DNA of 64,000 nucleotides from positions 2,170,001 to 2,234,000 of the forward strand of contig NZ_CP011310.1 of the NCBI RefSeq assembly GCF_001077815.2, in the 5' to 3' direction. The position numbers and the translations under genes are program-made. Position 1 is the first letter of the stretch. Each line of letters starts with the position of its first letter. This document shows positions 37,089 through 47,124 of the stretch, piece by piece. The notes beneath the pieces are model-generated. The model did no database searches and was not told the DNA's origin. It was given only the letters and a program-made list of their open reading frames with translations. This DNA comes from Aurantiacibacter atlanticus. Lineage in GTDB: Bacteria; Pseudomonadota; Alphaproteobacteria; Sphingomonadales; Sphingomonadaceae.

Positions 37089-38078
37089 TCAGCTGTCTCC
37101 GCCAGGCCGCCTTTTCTGGCCGGGATTGATCGTGACGAAGCCCTCTGGCGTGACCATCGGGCGCGACACGACCTGTGCGGGGTTGCCTGAAACACTTGAT
37201 TGATTGGACTGGACCGGGCGCTTCTGTTGGCTTGGCCGACTAGCGCGTATTTGCACAAAGCCGGAAGGATTGGGCACTATCCGATCCGTCTGTCGCGAAG
37301 CCGAAGGAGGTGGTGGCACCTTACGTAATGGAACAGTGGGCGAAGGCACAACTGGCTCCTTGAGCGCCGCATTCACTGGGGCAACAGGTGCCTTTTCGAG
37401 CGGTGGTGGCGGACGGTATGGCTCAATCTTTTCGACCACCACCATCATATCTTCGCTTTTCCGGCGCCAGAACCACACCAGTGCGAAAGCTGCCACTATC
37501 GTTGCAAGGATTCCGGGCAGCATCCAGAACGCCACGCTCCATCCGCCTGCATCGCCCTGCTCAGCCACTACAGGTGAACTCTGGACCGGTGATGTCTCTG
37601 CTGGCGCAGCAATTTGTCCCGTTAGGTTTGTCGCCGCGGTCGACGGTGAAATTTGTTCCGGCGGGGGAACAGATGGTTGCGGTGCACTGGCCGACGAATC
37701 GCTCTCAACAGACGGCTGCGATTGTGCCGGAACGGACCCGGCCGGCTGCGGCGTTGCCACCTGTGGGCGCGGGGCGTTCGTCTGCTCGGGTTCGCGCCGG
37801 TCCTGCTGCTGCGACGAAGGTTGCGGCTGGGGCTGTGTCTGCTCCTGCGCGGGCTGGGTGGCGGTGGCGCGCGGCGTGGGCAAGGCTCTCACCACAGGCT
37901 CATCAGGCAGCGGCCGTGATGGATCGACGCTGGGCGGAAGCTGGAAATCCTCGGGCAAAATCTGCACGCCGCCAGATGGCTGCGCCGCCCCACTACGCGT
38001 CGCGTCATCCTGTGCAAACGCGCCAGACGATCCGAACGAAAGCGCCGCAATCAGGACAAATGTATTTCTGGCAAACAT
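37089..38078 (-). CDS. Pro/Gln-rich single-pass membrane protein of unknown function
   Basis: About 329 residues from ATG 38078 (MFARNTFVLIAALSFGSSGAFAQ, a clean signal peptide). The longer ATG at 38123 adds 15 polar residues before the signal. A proline-, glutamine- and serine-rich stretch (to about residue 180) is predicted to be disordered and exported. A single helix (AFWMLPGILATIVAAFALVW) and a basic stop-transfer sequence (FWRRKSED) follow. The Pro-rich cytoplasmic tail contains two similar short blocks, PNPSGFVQI and VTPEGFVTINP. No family recognised. The topology resembles envelope linkers. No ribosome binding site decides the start. Confidence 0.6.
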   Translation of the reverse strand: MFARNTFVLIAALSFGSSGAFAQDDATRSGAAQPSGGVQILPEDFQLPPSVDPSRPLPDEPVVRALPTPRATATQPAQEQTQPQPQPSSQQQDRREPEQTNAPRPQVATPQPAGSVPAQSQPSVESDSSASAPQPSVPPPEQISPSTAATNLTGQIAAPAETSPVQSSPVVAEQGDAGGWSVAFWMLPGILATIVAAFALVWFWRRKSEDMMVVVEKIEPYRPPPPLEKAPVAPVNAALKEPVVPSPTVPLRKVPPPPSASRQTDRIVPNPSGFVQIRASRPSQQKRPVQSNQSSVSGNPAQVVSRPMVTPEGFVTINPGQKRRPGGDS

Positions 38079-38328
38079 AACGCGCGCGACAATAGCGACA
38101 TGGCCATGCCTGCGCATGAACAATTGTTCACACTCGTAGTCATAAGCCTGTTTTAGCGTCTATTAGGAGACAGGTTGCCCCAGTGATACGCTATCCGGTG
38201 TCATCAGTGTGCTTGCGCCCACCGTGTCGGGCAGGAATGCGAATGCTCGCTAAGCGCCCTGCACATCTTCAACGGCTTCAAAACCTGCTGATGTTTACAT
38301 TACGTTTCTGCACGGGATAGTGGCACCA

Positions 38329-41106
38329 ATGGTTTCCACCCCGCCCCACAATCCTGTCTCGCCAATTGCACGGCCAGTCCCCCTGCCCGCGCTGCATGCC
38401 AGCCACGCAGGCAGTTGGCTCCGGCGCGCGAATGGCCAGACAAGCGGGCTGGCCAAGGGAGCCGCAGTCATGGCGGCCGCCGATACGCCGCATCTTGTTT
38501 TGAACGCGCCGCTAGTGGCGACGCGGCTCGGTTATCCGGACTTGTCAGGGCTTGACCTGCTCGAACTGTTTGCTTTCGTCCATCCTGCCACCTTTTGCGT
38601 CCCCACACCCAAGGGGCTTTCCCATGCGTTGGGCCTGAAAGAGGTAGAAGACGGCGCAGACGTGCCTGAACTTCTGCAAGAGGCGGCTGGCGTGTTGCTC
38701 GCCCGCTGCGAGGCGGCTGACTGGCCGGAGCGCGAAGGCGCATGGAGTGCACTGCAATCGTTGATCCGCATGCGGTGGCCATGGGCGCAGGTGATCGCGC
38801 CGCATATCGCCAAGCCAGATCAGGCGGAAAAATGGCTGTTTTCCCGCCTTCCGGAATGGGAGGAAGCGCCCGAACGGCCCCAGCCGGGCCATGTGCTGAT
38901 TGAGGAAACGGCTATCCACGGCCAGCTGGAACGCCTCACAGGTGAAGGGGCGGAACGGCGTGAAGGCCAGCGCACTTATGCCAGCGCGGTCGGCAAGATT
39001 TTCGCCCCGCGTGAACAGCGCGGTCGCCCCCATGTGCTGCTGGCCGAAGCGGGCACCGGCATTGGCAAGACGCTGGGTTATCTCGCGCCCGCCTCACTCT
39101 GGGGCAAGGAGGCGCGGGGCACCGTCTGGGTGTCCACCTACACCAAGAATCTGCAACGCCAATTGCGCGACGAAAGCAGGCGCGCCTGGCCCGAAACACG
39201 GGCGGACGGTTCGTGCCCCGTGGTCGTGCGCAAGGGACGCGAGAACTATCTCTGCCTGCTCAATCTGGAAGATGCATTGCAAGGCGGCTTTGGCGGGCGC
39301 GCAGCAATCCTTGCGCAGCTTGTCGCCCGGTGGGCCGCCTATAGCCAGGATGGCGATATGATCGGCGGAGACTTGCCCGGCTGGCTAGGCACATTGTTCC
39401 GTCCGCGCGCCATCCGTAGCCTTACCGACCAGCGCGGCGAGTGCATTTATGCAGGCTGCCCGCATTACCGCAAATGCTTCATAGAACGCGCCGCAAGGGC
39501 CAGTGCGCAGGCCGATCTGGTGATTGCAAACCATGCGCTGGTCATGGTCAATGCCGCGCGCGGACGCGACCATGCTCAACGCCCGACACGCATTGTATTT
39601 GATGAAGGCCACCATGTCTTCGATGCCGCAGATTCCACTTTCGCCGCCGCGTTGACGGGGCAGGAAGCGATTGAATTGCGGCGCTGGATTATCGGGCCGG
39701 AGCGCGGCTCCAGAGGGCGCAGGCGCGGTCTTTCTGCGCGCTTGGCCGATGTCGCCAGCTATGATGAGGCAGGGGGCGAAGCAATAGAGGCCGCGCGCGA
39801 AGCGGCGCAGGCCCTCCCCTCCGATGGCTGGATCGGACGGCTGGCTGAAAACGCACCCTCGGGAGAGTTGGAGCATCTGCTCGCAGCCGTGCGCGCCACC
39901 ACCTACGCCCACGATGAAAGCGGCGCGCTTGATGCCGGATATGGCATAGAGACAGAAGCCGCTGGGCTGGACGGCGACTTTATCGAACGTGCCCAGATGG
40001 CCGGCGCGGCGCTGGCAGCAATCCGTATGCCGCTCATCAAGCTGGGCCTGCGCCTTGAAGCCATGCTGGAGGATTCTCCCGACTGGCTTGATGCGCAGGG
40101 CCGTGCACGGATAGAGGGCGCGCGCTTTTCACTCGGATGGCGGATTGATACGCTTGCCGCGTGGGAGGCGTTGCTGGCGCGCATGGGTGGCCCGGCCGAT
40201 CCCGAATTTGTCGATTGGCTTTCTGTCGAACGCAATGAGGCGCGCGAATTTGATATCGGCCTCCACCGCCGTTTTCTCGATCCAATGAAGCCCTTCGCCA
40301 AGACAGTATTGGAAGGCGCGCATGGCGTGATGCTGACCAGCGCCACCTTGTGCGACAGGATAGACGCTGACGATAGCAATGGCCGCGACTGGGCCGATGC
40401 CATCACGCGCTCAGGTGCGCCGCATATCGAAGTCCAGCCGCAGCTTGCCCATGCTGAAAGCCCATTTGATTACGCAAACAAGGCAGAAGTGCTGATCGTT
40501 ACCGATGTCAAAAAAGGTGATCTGGCAGGTTTGGCGGGCGCCTATGCGCGCATTATCGAGGCAAGCGGCGGCGGGGTGCTGGGTCTGTTCACGGCGATTC
40601 GCCGGATGCGCGCGGTGCATGGCCGGATAGCTGACCGGCTCGCCCGCGCGGGTCTGCCGCTTTACGCACAGCACGTCGATCCGATCGATACCGGCACTCT
40701 GGTGGATATCTTTCGCGATGATCCGCGCTCCAGCCTGCTGGGCACAGATGCTTTACGCGACGGGGTTGATGTGCCGGGTGACAGCTTGCGCTGCGTCGTG
40801 ATGGAACAGGTGCCCTGGCCAAAACCCAGCATCCTGCACCGCGCACGGCGGGCGGCGGGCGGCGGTTCGGCTTATGATGATCGCATTATCCGTGGCCGGC
40901 TGGCGCAGGCATTCGGTCGGCTGATTCGTAGCCGTGACGATTCGGGCCAATTCATCGTTCTGTCGCCCGCCTTCCCGTCCCGCTTGCTCACGGCCTTTCC
41001 ATCCGGCGTGCCTGTCACAAGATTGACGCTGGACGACGCTTTACAACGGGTGGCGACAAGTGTTTCGTGCAACAGGGTCGAAAACGAAGAGGAACTACAC
41101 AATTGA
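38329..41106 (+). CDS. ATP-dependent DNA helicase, DinG/Rad3 (XPD-like) family
   Basis: 925 residues from ATG 38329 (GTG 38320 is also possible). An N-terminal extension of about 230 residues precedes the helicase core: Walker A AEAGTGIGKTLGYLAPASLW, VSTYTKNLQRQL (Ia), and four cysteines CIYAGCPHYRKC region as part of an iron-sulphur cluster. IVFDEGHHVFDAAD (motif II, DEGHH), MLTSATLCD (III) and QAFGRLIRSRDDSGQ (VI) follow. This form is common in alphaproteobacteria. It probably unwinds 5'-3' at forks or R-loops. The stop overlaps the TTG start of the phosphatase gene. Confidence 0.9.
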   Translation: MVSTPPHNPVSPIARPVPLPALHASHAGSWLRRANGQTSGLAKGAAVMAAADTPHLVLNAPLVATRLGYPDLSGLDLLELFAFVHPATFCVPTPKGLSHALGLKEVEDGADVPELLQEAAGVLLARCEAADWPEREGAWSALQSLIRMRWPWAQVIAPHIAKPDQAEKWLFSRLPEWEEAPERPQPGHVLIEETAIHGQLERLTGEGAERREGQRTYASAVGKIFAPREQRGRPHVLLAEAGTGIGKTLGYLAPASLWGKEARGTVWVSTYTKNLQRQLRDESRRAWPETRADGSCPVVVRKGRENYLCLLNLEDALQGGFGGRAAILAQLVARWAAYSQDGDMIGGDLPGWLGTLFRPRAIRSLTDQRGECIYAGCPHYRKCFIERAARASAQADLVIANHALVMVNAARGRDHAQRPTRIVFDEGHHVFDAADSTFAAALTGQEAIELRRWIIGPERGSRGRRRGLSARLADVASYDEAGGEAIEAAREAAQALPSDGWIGRLAENAPSGELEHLLAAVRATTYAHDESGALDAGYGIETEAAGLDGDFIERAQMAGAALAAIRMPLIKLGLRLEAMLEDSPDWLDAQGRARIEGARFSLGWRIDTLAAWEALLARMGGPADPEFVDWLSVERNEAREFDIGLHRRFLDPMKPFAKTVLEGAHGVMLTSATLCDRIDADDSNGRDWADAITRSGAPHIEVQPQLAHAESPFDYANKAEVLIVTDVKKGDLAGLAGAYARIIEASGGGVLGLFTAIRRMRAVHGRIADRLARAGLPLYAQHVDPIDTGTLVDIFRDDPRSSLLGTDALRDGVDVPGDSLRCVVMEQVPWPKPSILHRARRAAGGGSAYDDRIIRGRLAQAFGRLIRSRDDSGQFIVLSPAFPSRLLTAFPSGVPVTRLTLDDALQRVATSVSCNRVENEEELHN

Positions 41107-41633
41107 AACGTCTCGGCCTGTTGCGCCATGCCAAATCCGAGTGGGACGATATGTCCCTGCGCGACTTCGATCGCGGCCTTAACGAACGCGGGCGCAAGGG
41201 CGCCGCGCTGATGGGAAATCATATTATCGAGCAGGGCGGCGAATGGGATCTCGCACTGGCGAGCCCGGCGGTGCGGGTGAAAGATACGCTGGCAGCGAGT
41301 GGGCTGAAAATGCCAATACAGTTTGAGGAAGACGCTTATCTCGCCGATTCTGCAACGCTGATCAGCCTGCTGCGCAATGTCAAAAGCGATCCGGAATCCA
41401 TCCTTGTCGCTGGACATAATCCGGGCCTGCAGGAACTGGCGCTCGCGCTGGTATCACCCTTGGATGAAAACAAGCTGTTCGAAGAAGTCATGCAGAAATA
41501 TCCGACCGCGTCCTATGCGACGCTCGAACTCAATATCGAAAAGTGGGAGGAGCTGGATACAGCATGCGGCAAGCTCATGCATTTTGCCCGCCCGCGCGAT
41601 CTCGATCCCGAACTTGGGCCGCTATTCAGCTGA
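41103..41633 (+). CDS. SixA-like histidine phosphatase
   Basis: 176 residues from TTG 41103 (read KRLGLLRHAKSEWDD), overlapping the helicase stop by four bases with GAAGAGGA upstream. The histidine phosphatase RHG-type motif is LLRHAKSEW (catalytic His about residue 9). Second-half elements are LASPAVRVKDTL and VAGHNPGLQELA (the second catalytic His). SixA removes phosphate from histidine in phosphorelay proteins; this short type is common in alphaproteobacteria. Its coupling to a helicase gene is not explained by function. Confidence 0.85.
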   Translation: MKRLGLLRHAKSEWDDMSLRDFDRGLNERGRKGAALMGNHIIEQGGEWDLALASPAVRVKDTLAASGLKMPIQFEEDAYLADSATLISLLRNVKSDPESILVAGHNPGLQELALALVSPLDENKLFEEVMQKYPTASYATLELNIEKWEELDTACGKLMHFARPRDLDPELGPLFS

Positions 41634-42065
41634 TCAATCCAGCGCGGCGGCCAGCTTGTTCCTTATGGCGCGCAATTGCTGCGTCACTTCGGGCGCGGAC
41701 GTGCTGCCTACCTTATCCTGCGAAACACCGCCCGCTGTATCTGCAATAGCAGGCGCCGCGCCCGTAATTGATGGGTTGACCTGAACGCCCTGCGCAGAGA
41801 TCGCCTTTCGCGCACCTTTGAGCGTATAGCCTTCGCGGTTCACCAGACGATCTATCGCTTCGACAATCTGGACATCTTCAGTGCGATAAAGCCGCCGACC
41901 GCCACTGCGCTTGAGCGGCTTGAGCATTGGAAACTGCTGTTCCCAATAACGCAGAACATGCGGCTTTATACCGAATGCAGCCGACACCTCGCCGATAGTG
42001 CGCATCGCGCCTTCGGCTTTCCCGTCATCGAAGAGGGGCACAGCAGCGGCGCCCGGATCGCTCAC
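41634..42065 (-). CDS. MerR family transcriptional regulator
   Basis: 143 residues. The MerR DNA-binding domain has [20 protein letters not shown] then [20 protein letters not shown] (about residues 21-60), with the HTH and wing. A proline/alanine-rich linker and a short helical C-terminus ([20 protein letters not shown]) follow instead of a metal-binding domain, so it is not a metal sensor. It is conserved next to ihfA in alphaproteobacteria. It overlaps the ihfA stop by four bases and ends flush with the SixA-like gene. Confidence 0.88.
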   Translation of the reverse strand: MSDPGAAAVPLFDDGKAEGAMRTIGEVSAAFGIKPHVLRYWEQQFPMLKPLKRSGGRRLYRTEDVQIVEAIDRLVNREGYTLKGARKAISAQGVQVNPSITGAAPAIADTAGGVSQDKVGSTSAPEVTQQLRAIRNKLAAALD

Positions 42066-42370
42066 GATGCGTTCGCGATCCGCTCTTTCAGCTTATGGCT
42101 GGCACGGAATGTCATGACACGGCGCGGTGTGATCGGCACCTCCACCCCGGTTTTGGGATTGCGGCCGATACGTTCCTTCTTGTCCCGCAGCACAAAGCTG
42201 CCGAAACCCGAAATCTTCACGTTTTCACCATCCCCCATCGCGCCGCACATCTTGGCGAGAATATCTTCGACAAGATCAAGGCTTTCGGCGCGCGAAAGCC
42301 CCATCTTGTGATTAATGGTTTCCGCAAGGTCGGCCCGTGTCAACGTGCCTACGGAGCGCATTGAGTCCAT
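42062..42370 (-). CDS. ihfA: integration host factor subunit alpha
   Basis: 102 residues, HU/IHF fold. [20 protein letters not shown] is the IHF-alpha N-terminus; [20 protein letters not shown] and [20 protein letters not shown] form the DNA-bending arm with the conserved proline. GGGAGG precedes the ATG. It bends DNA as a heterodimer with IhfB and helps transcription, replication and recombination. Third translated gene back from rpmF in the conserved cluster. Confidence 0.94.
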   Translation of the reverse strand: MDSMRSVGTLTRADLAETINHKMGLSRAESLDLVEDILAKMCGAMGDGENVKISGFGSFVLRDKKERIGRNPKTGVEVPITPRRVMTFRASHKLKERIANAS

Positions 42371-42483
42371 TGCGTTTTCCTCCCGATTCTAGTCCATCCG
42401 TTAACGATTATGAACACGCAGGTCAGCAAAGGCAAGTAACCGCACGCGCAAGCTTGGGAAAAATCCTACACTATGCACAGATG

Positions 42484-43461
42484 TCAGGCCCGCAAAAGGC
42501 TGGCACCCCAGGTAAACCCGCCACCCATCGCTTCCAACATGACAAGATCGCCGGGCTTTATCCGCCCATCGCGCTTGGCAAGATCATAAGCGAGTGGCAC
42601 CGACGCTGCCGATGTATTGGCGTGCTGATCCACTGTTACCACCACCCGCTCTATCGGCAGGCCAAGTTTACGCGCGGTGGCATCAAGGATGCGGGCATTG
42701 GCCTGATGAGGCACAACCCAATCGATATCGCCAGCGGCAAACCCTGCATCGTCCAGCACCTCTGTCAGCACCTGCGCCAGATTGACAACCGCGTGGCGAA
42801 ACACCTCGCGTCCTTTCATGCGGAGCTTGCCGACTTCACCCGTGGTGGAAGGCCCACCATCGACATATAAAAGATCGCAATGTTCGCCTTGAGCGTGAAG
42901 CTTGGTCGCAATCACGCCTGGCGCGGTAGCGGCATCGCCTTCTGCAATGTCGGTTGCCTCAAGGATAAAGGCCCCTGCCCCGTCGCCAAACAGCACGCAA
43001 GTTGTCCGGTCTTCCCAGTCAAGAATGCGGCTGAAAGTCTCCGATCCGATAACGATGGCGCGCTTCGCCATGCCTGTGCGCAACATCGAATCCGCAGTGC
43101 CCAGCGCATAAAGAAAACCTGAACACACAGCGGCGACATCAAAGGCAGGAAAACCCTTGCCGCCAAGGGCATGCTGGACGGTGGTGGCCGTGGCAGGAAA
43201 CGTACGATCGGGCGTGGCAGTGGCCAAAATGATGAGGTCGATATCCTCTATCGAGCAGCCTGCATCTTCCATGGCAGCGCGCGCTGCATCTGTCGCCAGC
43301 GAACCGGTCGTCTCACCTTCTGCGGCGATATAGCGCTGGGTAATGCCGGTGCGCTCTCGAATCCACTCATCAGTGGTGTCGACTTCGCGCGCCAGTTCTT
43401 CATTGCTGACACAGCGCCTGGGCAGCGCGGCGCCGGTACCGGTCAAAACTGTGCGGATCAT
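42484..43461 (-). CDS. fabH: beta-ketoacyl-ACP synthase III
   Basis: 325 residues, thiolase fold. Starts fatty acid synthesis by condensing acetyl-CoA with malonyl-ACP. The Cys-His-Asn triad is visible: [14 protein letters not shown] (Cys about 113), [17 protein letters not shown] (His), and [14 protein letters not shown] (Asn). The first 30 residues show [14 protein letters not shown]...WIRERTGI as in other FabH. It overlaps plsX by four bases (ATGA type), and a 113-base gap separates it from ihfA. Confidence 0.96.
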   Translation of the reverse strand: MIRTVLTGTGAALPRRCVSNEELAREVDTTDEWIRERTGITQRYIAAEGETTGSLATDAARAAMEDAGCSIEDIDLIILATATPDRTFPATATTVQHALGGKGFPAFDVAAVCSGFLYALGTADSMLRTGMAKRAIVIGSETFSRILDWEDRTTCVLFGDGAGAFILEATDIAEGDAATAPGVIATKLHAQGEHCDLLYVDGGPSTTGEVGKLRMKGREVFRHAVVNLAQVLTEVLDDAGFAAGDIDWVVPHQANARILDATARKLGLPIERVVVTVDQHANTSAASVPLAYDLAKRDGRIKPGDLVMLEAMGGGFTWGASLLRA

Positions 43462-44519
43462 TTTGCAGTCTCTTGGCTTACGCTTTTATCGCGCATGGAC
43501 AGTTCGCCAATTTCGCCGAGATCGGCGGCGATGCGATCGGTGATGTCATCTTCCAGCAACCGCGCGCTGACATCCACCGCATTGGCGACGCCCTGCGCAT
43601 TGGCACTGCCGTGCGATTTCACGATAACACCGTTCAGCCCAAGAAAGACCCCGCCATTATGGTTATTGGGGTCGAGATGGTGCTTGAGCAGCTCTGTCGC
43701 AGGGCGCGATACCAGAAATCCGATCTTGGAACGCAGCGAACTGGTGAATGCTGTCCTGAGCAGATCGGTCACGAAACGCGCCGAACCTTCGATGGCCTTA
43801 AGCGCGATATTGCCGGAAAATCCGTCCGTCACCACAACATCCACTTCGCCGCGATTGATCTTGTCTGCCTCGATGAAACCATCGAACTGCATGGCCAGAC
43901 CAGTGGCATCGCGCAATCGCTGGCTCGCATCGCGCAGATCATCGGTGCCCTTGATGCTTTCGGTGCCGATATTCAGCAACCTTACACGGGGGGCGGCCTT
44001 ACCAGTGACAATGCGGGAATAGGCTGCACCCATCACGGCAAATTGCACCAGATTGCGCGCATCGCAATCGGTATTGGCACCCAGATCCAGCATGACGACA
44101 TCATTGTCGCCCAGCGTTGGCATCAGGCCGGCAAGCGCAGGGCGATCAATGCCGGGCATGGTGCGCAGGGCCAGCTTGCCCATTGCCATCAATGCACCGG
44201 TATTACCCGCGCTGACAGCTGCGCCGCAATCGCCGCTTTTTACAGCTGCAATGGCAAGGCCCATGCTGGTGGTCTTGGCGCGACGGATCGCTCGGCTCGG
44301 CTTTTCATCGCCAGCCACGACTTCATCGCAATGGAGGATTTCGCTGGCAGCGCGCATATTGGGGTGATCATCCAGCGCGGCCTTGATCCGCGCTTCATCA
44401 CCCACAAGCAGGAAGCTGAACTTGTCATGCCGACGGCGCGCCAGGGCTGCGCCGTGCACCATTACGCGCACGCCTTCATCCCCGCCCATCGCATCAATGG
44501 CGATACGCGGAAGGCTCAT
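43458..44519 (-). CDS. plsX: phosphate acyltransferase PlsX
   Basis: 353 residues. Converts acyl-ACP to acyl phosphate for PlsY in phospholipid synthesis. [18 protein letters not shown] at the N-terminus, [32 protein letters not shown] and [15 protein letters not shown] are family hallmarks. It lies between rpmF (29 bases upstream) and fabH (overlap), coupling membrane lipid synthesis with ribosome production as in many bacteria. Confidence 0.96.
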   Translation of the reverse strand: MSLPRIAIDAMGGDEGVRVMVHGAALARRRHDKFSFLLVGDEARIKAALDDHPNMRAASEILHCDEVVAGDEKPSRAIRRAKTTSMGLAIAAVKSGDCGAAVSAGNTGALMAMGKLALRTMPGIDRPALAGLMPTLGDNDVVMLDLGANTDCDARNLVQFAVMGAAYSRIVTGKAAPRVRLLNIGTESIKGTDDLRDASQRLRDATGLAMQFDGFIEADKINRGEVDVVVTDGFSGNIALKAIEGSARFVTDLLRTAFTSSLRSKIGFLVSRPATELLKHHLDPNNHNGGVFLGLNGVIVKSHGSANAQGVANAVDVSARLLEDDITDRIAADLGEIGELSMRDKSVSQETAK

Positions 44520-44548
44520 GCACTCATTCCTTATCCTGGCCGAGGGAC

Positions 44549-44731
44549 TTAAAGACCCTTGGGCTCAATCACCTGGCGGCCATTATAATGGCCACAAGCG
44601 TTGCACAGATTGTGCGGACGCTTCAACTCGCCACAGTTGGAACATTCGTGAAAGGCCTCGACCTTCAGCGAATCATGTCCCCGGCGATTGCCCCGGCGAT
44701 GCGGTGAAACTTTTCTCTTAGGGACAGCCAT
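44549..44731 (-). CDS. rpmF: 50S ribosomal protein L32
   Basis: 60 residues from ATG 44731 ([20 protein letters not shown]); a longer open frame upstream is not part of it. The zinc-ribbon cysteine pairs are present ([20 protein letters not shown]), with four Cys, so this is the C+ form. The start and length fit L32 exactly. It opens the rpmF-plsX-fabH-ihfA-merR cluster. Confidence 0.97.
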   Translation of the reverse strand: MAVPKRKVSPHRRGNRRGHDSLKVEAFHECSNCGELKRPHNLCNACGHYNGRQVIEPKGL

Positions 44732-44941
44732 TGCGGCACCTGATCCTTGAAATTCGTTCAAAAACTGTTCGGAGCCGCATTTAGGCCAAGCCAGTCCGGT
44801 GCGCAAGCGCGCCAGCCAAGGCCATCCATCAGTGCGGCGAAGGCGCGCGCTATAGCGGGTTTGTGTTGCGTTGCAAGCCTTCCCGGCCAAAGCTAGCGTG
44901 CGATTGCAAAATTTCTCCCGTCATTCCACGAAAGTTCCTGC

Positions 44942-45334
44942 ATGATCCTTCCGGCCACCACCCTTCTCGCCATTGGCGCTGCCTTGCTCACGATCTGGCA
45001 TATTGTCCGCATCGGACAAGTACGCATGTCGGAAAAGGTACTGCACGGCAGTGGCAGTTCCGAATTGCTAGCCCGGCGCATGCGGGGGCAACTCAATTTC
45101 GTGGAAAGCACGCCCTTCGTGATCGCCCTTGCTGCGCTGATCGAGCTGGCTGAACGCGGTGGCGTGTGGCTGCTGGTGATTGCCGCGCTCTTTCTTGCAG
45201 GGCGCGTGGTCCACGGCATCGGCATGGACCATGATTACCCGCACAAGGGACGACAGCTTGGCACAATTGTCACCGCACTGACGCTGCTCGTCCTCGCGGT
45301 GGCCATGTCGCTTATTGCCTTCAGTATTATCTAG
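44942..45334 (+). CDS. MAPEG family membrane protein
   Basis: 130 residues with four membrane helices. The MAPEG pattern is RMRGQLNFVESTPFVIALAA (the FVE-type motif of helix 2) and GRVVHGIGMDH. Members are glutathione-dependent or eicosanoid-related in eukaryotes; bacterial ones are unassigned. Its last eight bases overlap the stop of the MBL-fold gene on the other strand. Confidence 0.85.
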   Translation: MILPATTLLAIGAALLTIWHIVRIGQVRMSEKVLHGSGSSELLARRMRGQLNFVESTPFVIALAALIELAERGGVWLLVIAALFLAGRVVHGIGMDHDYPHKGRQLGTIVTALTLLVLAVAMSLIAFSII

Positions 45335-45998
45335 CGTCCTGCGCCATGGCAGCATCCCCTACGAAGGGATTACTCTGGCGTTCTTGGCCGAATGTGCTGA
45401 TGGCACCGTGGCCGGGCACGAAAGTCACCCCGTCACCAAGCGGCCAGAGCTTTTGCGTAATCGCGTCGAGCAAGTCCTGATGATTGCCCATGGGGAAATC
45501 GGTACGCCCGATACTCCCCTGAAACAGAACATCGCCGACAAAGGCAAATTGCGAGGGACGGTGGAAGAACACGACATGTCCGGGCGTGTGACCGGGGCAA
45601 TGGAGCACCTCGAAGGTTGCCTCGCCCACAGTAACAGTCTCGCCTCCGTCCAGCCAGCGTGTGGGTTCAAACACTTTACATTCAATGCCAAAGCGCGGGC
45701 CGTCTTCCTCCAGCTTGCTGATCCAGAAAATATCGTCGGCATGCGGCCCCTCGATCGGAAGCCCCAGTTCTTCAGCCAGCATGCCCGCCTGACCGCAATG
45801 ATCGGCATGGCCGTGGGTGAGGAGAATCTTTTCCAGCGTCACCCCAGCCTGCGCCACGGCATCCTTGAGCTTATCCAGTTCCCCGCCCGGATCGACCAGC
45901 GCCGCCTTCATCGTCTTGGTGCACCACACCAGAGAGCAATTCTGCTGATAGGGGGTGACAGGAATAATAGCGGCACGGATTGGGGCTGGCGAAGTCAT
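45327..45998 (-). CDS. MBL-fold metallo-hydrolase, glyoxalase II-like
   Basis: 223 residues. The metallo-beta-lactamase zinc motif is LLTHGHADHCGQAG (HxHxDH); further ligands lie in LHCPGHTPGHVVF and FVPGHGAIST. The length matches the glyoxalase II-like/YcbL group, which lacks the C-terminal helical domain of true glyoxalase II. Substrate not certain; probably a hydroxyacyl-glutathione or related thioester. No signal peptide. Confidence 0.88.
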   Translation of the reverse strand: MTSPAPIRAAIIPVTPYQQNCSLVWCTKTMKAALVDPGGELDKLKDAVAQAGVTLEKILLTHGHADHCGQAGMLAEELGLPIEGPHADDIFWISKLEEDGPRFGIECKVFEPTRWLDGGETVTVGEATFEVLHCPGHTPGHVVFFHRPSQFAFVGDVLFQGSIGRTDFPMGNHQDLLDAITQKLWPLGDGVTFVPGHGAISTFGQERQSNPFVGDAAMAQDAR

Positions 45999-46137
45999 AT
46001 TGTGCTAATTGGCGGTGACTGCGCCGTGTTGCAAGCTCGCGCCAGCGTTATTCGAATCAGCGTCCAAGATCATGTGCCTAGCCTGCATTGACGAAAGTCA
46101 GGCGCACACACCCCCTTGCGCAGCTTTGCCGACGATC

Positions 46138-46770
46138 TCAGACGCGCCCGCTTTTCCAGACGACTCGCCCGATAATGCGCAATTCATCCGCGCTGACCTG
46201 TATCGGAGGATAGGCAAGATTCTGGCTGAGGAGGGAGAAACGCCCCGCCCCCTGACTCGCAACGCGCTTGACCAGAAGGCTATCATCCAGCCGGACGACA
46301 TGGATACCATCGCGAAATGGCCTTTCGCGCCGATCAACCAGCACTTCATCGCCTTCACGAAGAAGCGGCTCCATCGAATCGCCGATGACGCGAATGACAG
46401 ATAGCTCTGCGCCATCAAGGCCCTGTTCCAGCAACCAACGGCGCGAAAAGCGGAACGCATCAAAGGCCTGCTCCTGCGCGGGCATTGCGCCAGGTCCGGC
46501 AGACACATCAACTTCCAGGCGCGGTACATCAACGAAATCACGCTTCGGGTCCGGTGAATAGGATTTTTCCTTCGGTGCACCCAGCTCTGCTTCCTCCAGA
46601 CCGAGGAAGCTCGCCAGCTTGCGCCGATCTTCTTCTTCCAGCTTACGCGGGCTGCCTTTCGTTATATACTGCTGAAGATACGTAGCATTACGCCCGATCA
46701 TGCGGGAAAGCGATGCCAGGCTGCTGCCCTTCTCCCTTGCCGCACTGGCCAATCTTTCGCGTGTATCCAT
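46138..46770 (-). CDS. S24 family (LexA/CI-like) repressor
   Basis: 210 residues from ATG 46770 with GGGG just upstream; an ATG four codons earlier (46782) is also possible. The N-terminal helix-turn-helix has LASLSRMIGRNATYLQQYIT (about 17-36). The C-terminal S24 peptidase fold has IRVIGDSMEPLLREGDEVLV (nucleophile Ser) and DDSLLVKRVAS (general-base Lys). VSAGPG in the linker could be an Ala-Gly cleavage site. It is not LexA itself. The divergent small-gene pair and palindromes in the gap suggest autorepression and control of these genes. Confidence 0.85.
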   Translation of the reverse strand: MDTRERLASAAREKGSSLASLSRMIGRNATYLQQYITKGSPRKLEEEDRRKLASFLGLEEAELGAPKEKSYSPDPKRDFVDVPRLEVDVSAGPGAMPAQEQAFDAFRFSRRWLLEQGLDGAELSVIRVIGDSMEPLLREGDEVLVDRRERPFRDGIHVVRLDDSLLVKRVASQGAGRFSLLSQNLAYPPIQVSADELRIIGRVVWKSGRV

Positions 46771-46818
46771 GGCAAACCCCATTCGTGGTGAATGATTTCT
46801 TCCTACACAATGTATTTT

Positions 46819-46834
46819 TCCTAGACAAGTAGGA
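46819..46834. promoter_or_regulatory. candidate operator for the S24 repressor
   Basis: TCCTA-GACAAG-TAGGA is a perfect 5-bp inverted repeat. A second palindrome, TACA-CAA-TGTA, lies at 46804-46814, and TTCCTAGACAA at 46818 nearly repeats TTCCTACACAA at 46800, 18 bases apart. Two operators spaced by two helical turns between divergent genes fit a CI-like control region. Confidence 0.45.
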
Positions 46835-46935
46835 TTTGAACCGCAAATCCTGCCTCATCGAGTCGCGACACCGAATCGGTAAAACGAGGTGGTGGCGCAA
46901 AGGGTCAAAAGAGCTGCCGAAAAGGGGAACCACGC

Positions 46936-47124
46936 ATGCTCATCCGCAAGATCGAAGTATTCCTGCGACACACACAAATGCCACCGACAAAGTTCGGCCG
47001 GCTTGCCACCAGCGATCCGCGCTTCGTGCTCGATTTGCGTAATGGCCGCACACCCCGCCCTGACACTGAAAAAAAAGTGGAACATTTCATGAACAAATAC
47101 CGGGAGATGACCAATGCATATTGA
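46936..47124 (+). CDS. small conserved-looking protein of unknown function
   Basis: 62 residues. Starts MLIRKIEVFLRHTQMPPTKF, with AAAGGGG about 9 bases before the ATG. Basic, with a possible short HTH-like helix pair (PTKFGRLATSDPRFVLDLRN). No family named. It is divergent from the S24 repressor across 165 bases holding palindromes and overlaps the next gene by 11 bases, so the two are co-translated. Perhaps a small DNA-binding accessory, but this is a guess from charge alone. Confidence 0.6.
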   Translation: MLIRKIEVFLRHTQMPPTKFGRLATSDPRFVLDLRNGRTPRPDTEKKVEHFMNKYREMTNAY

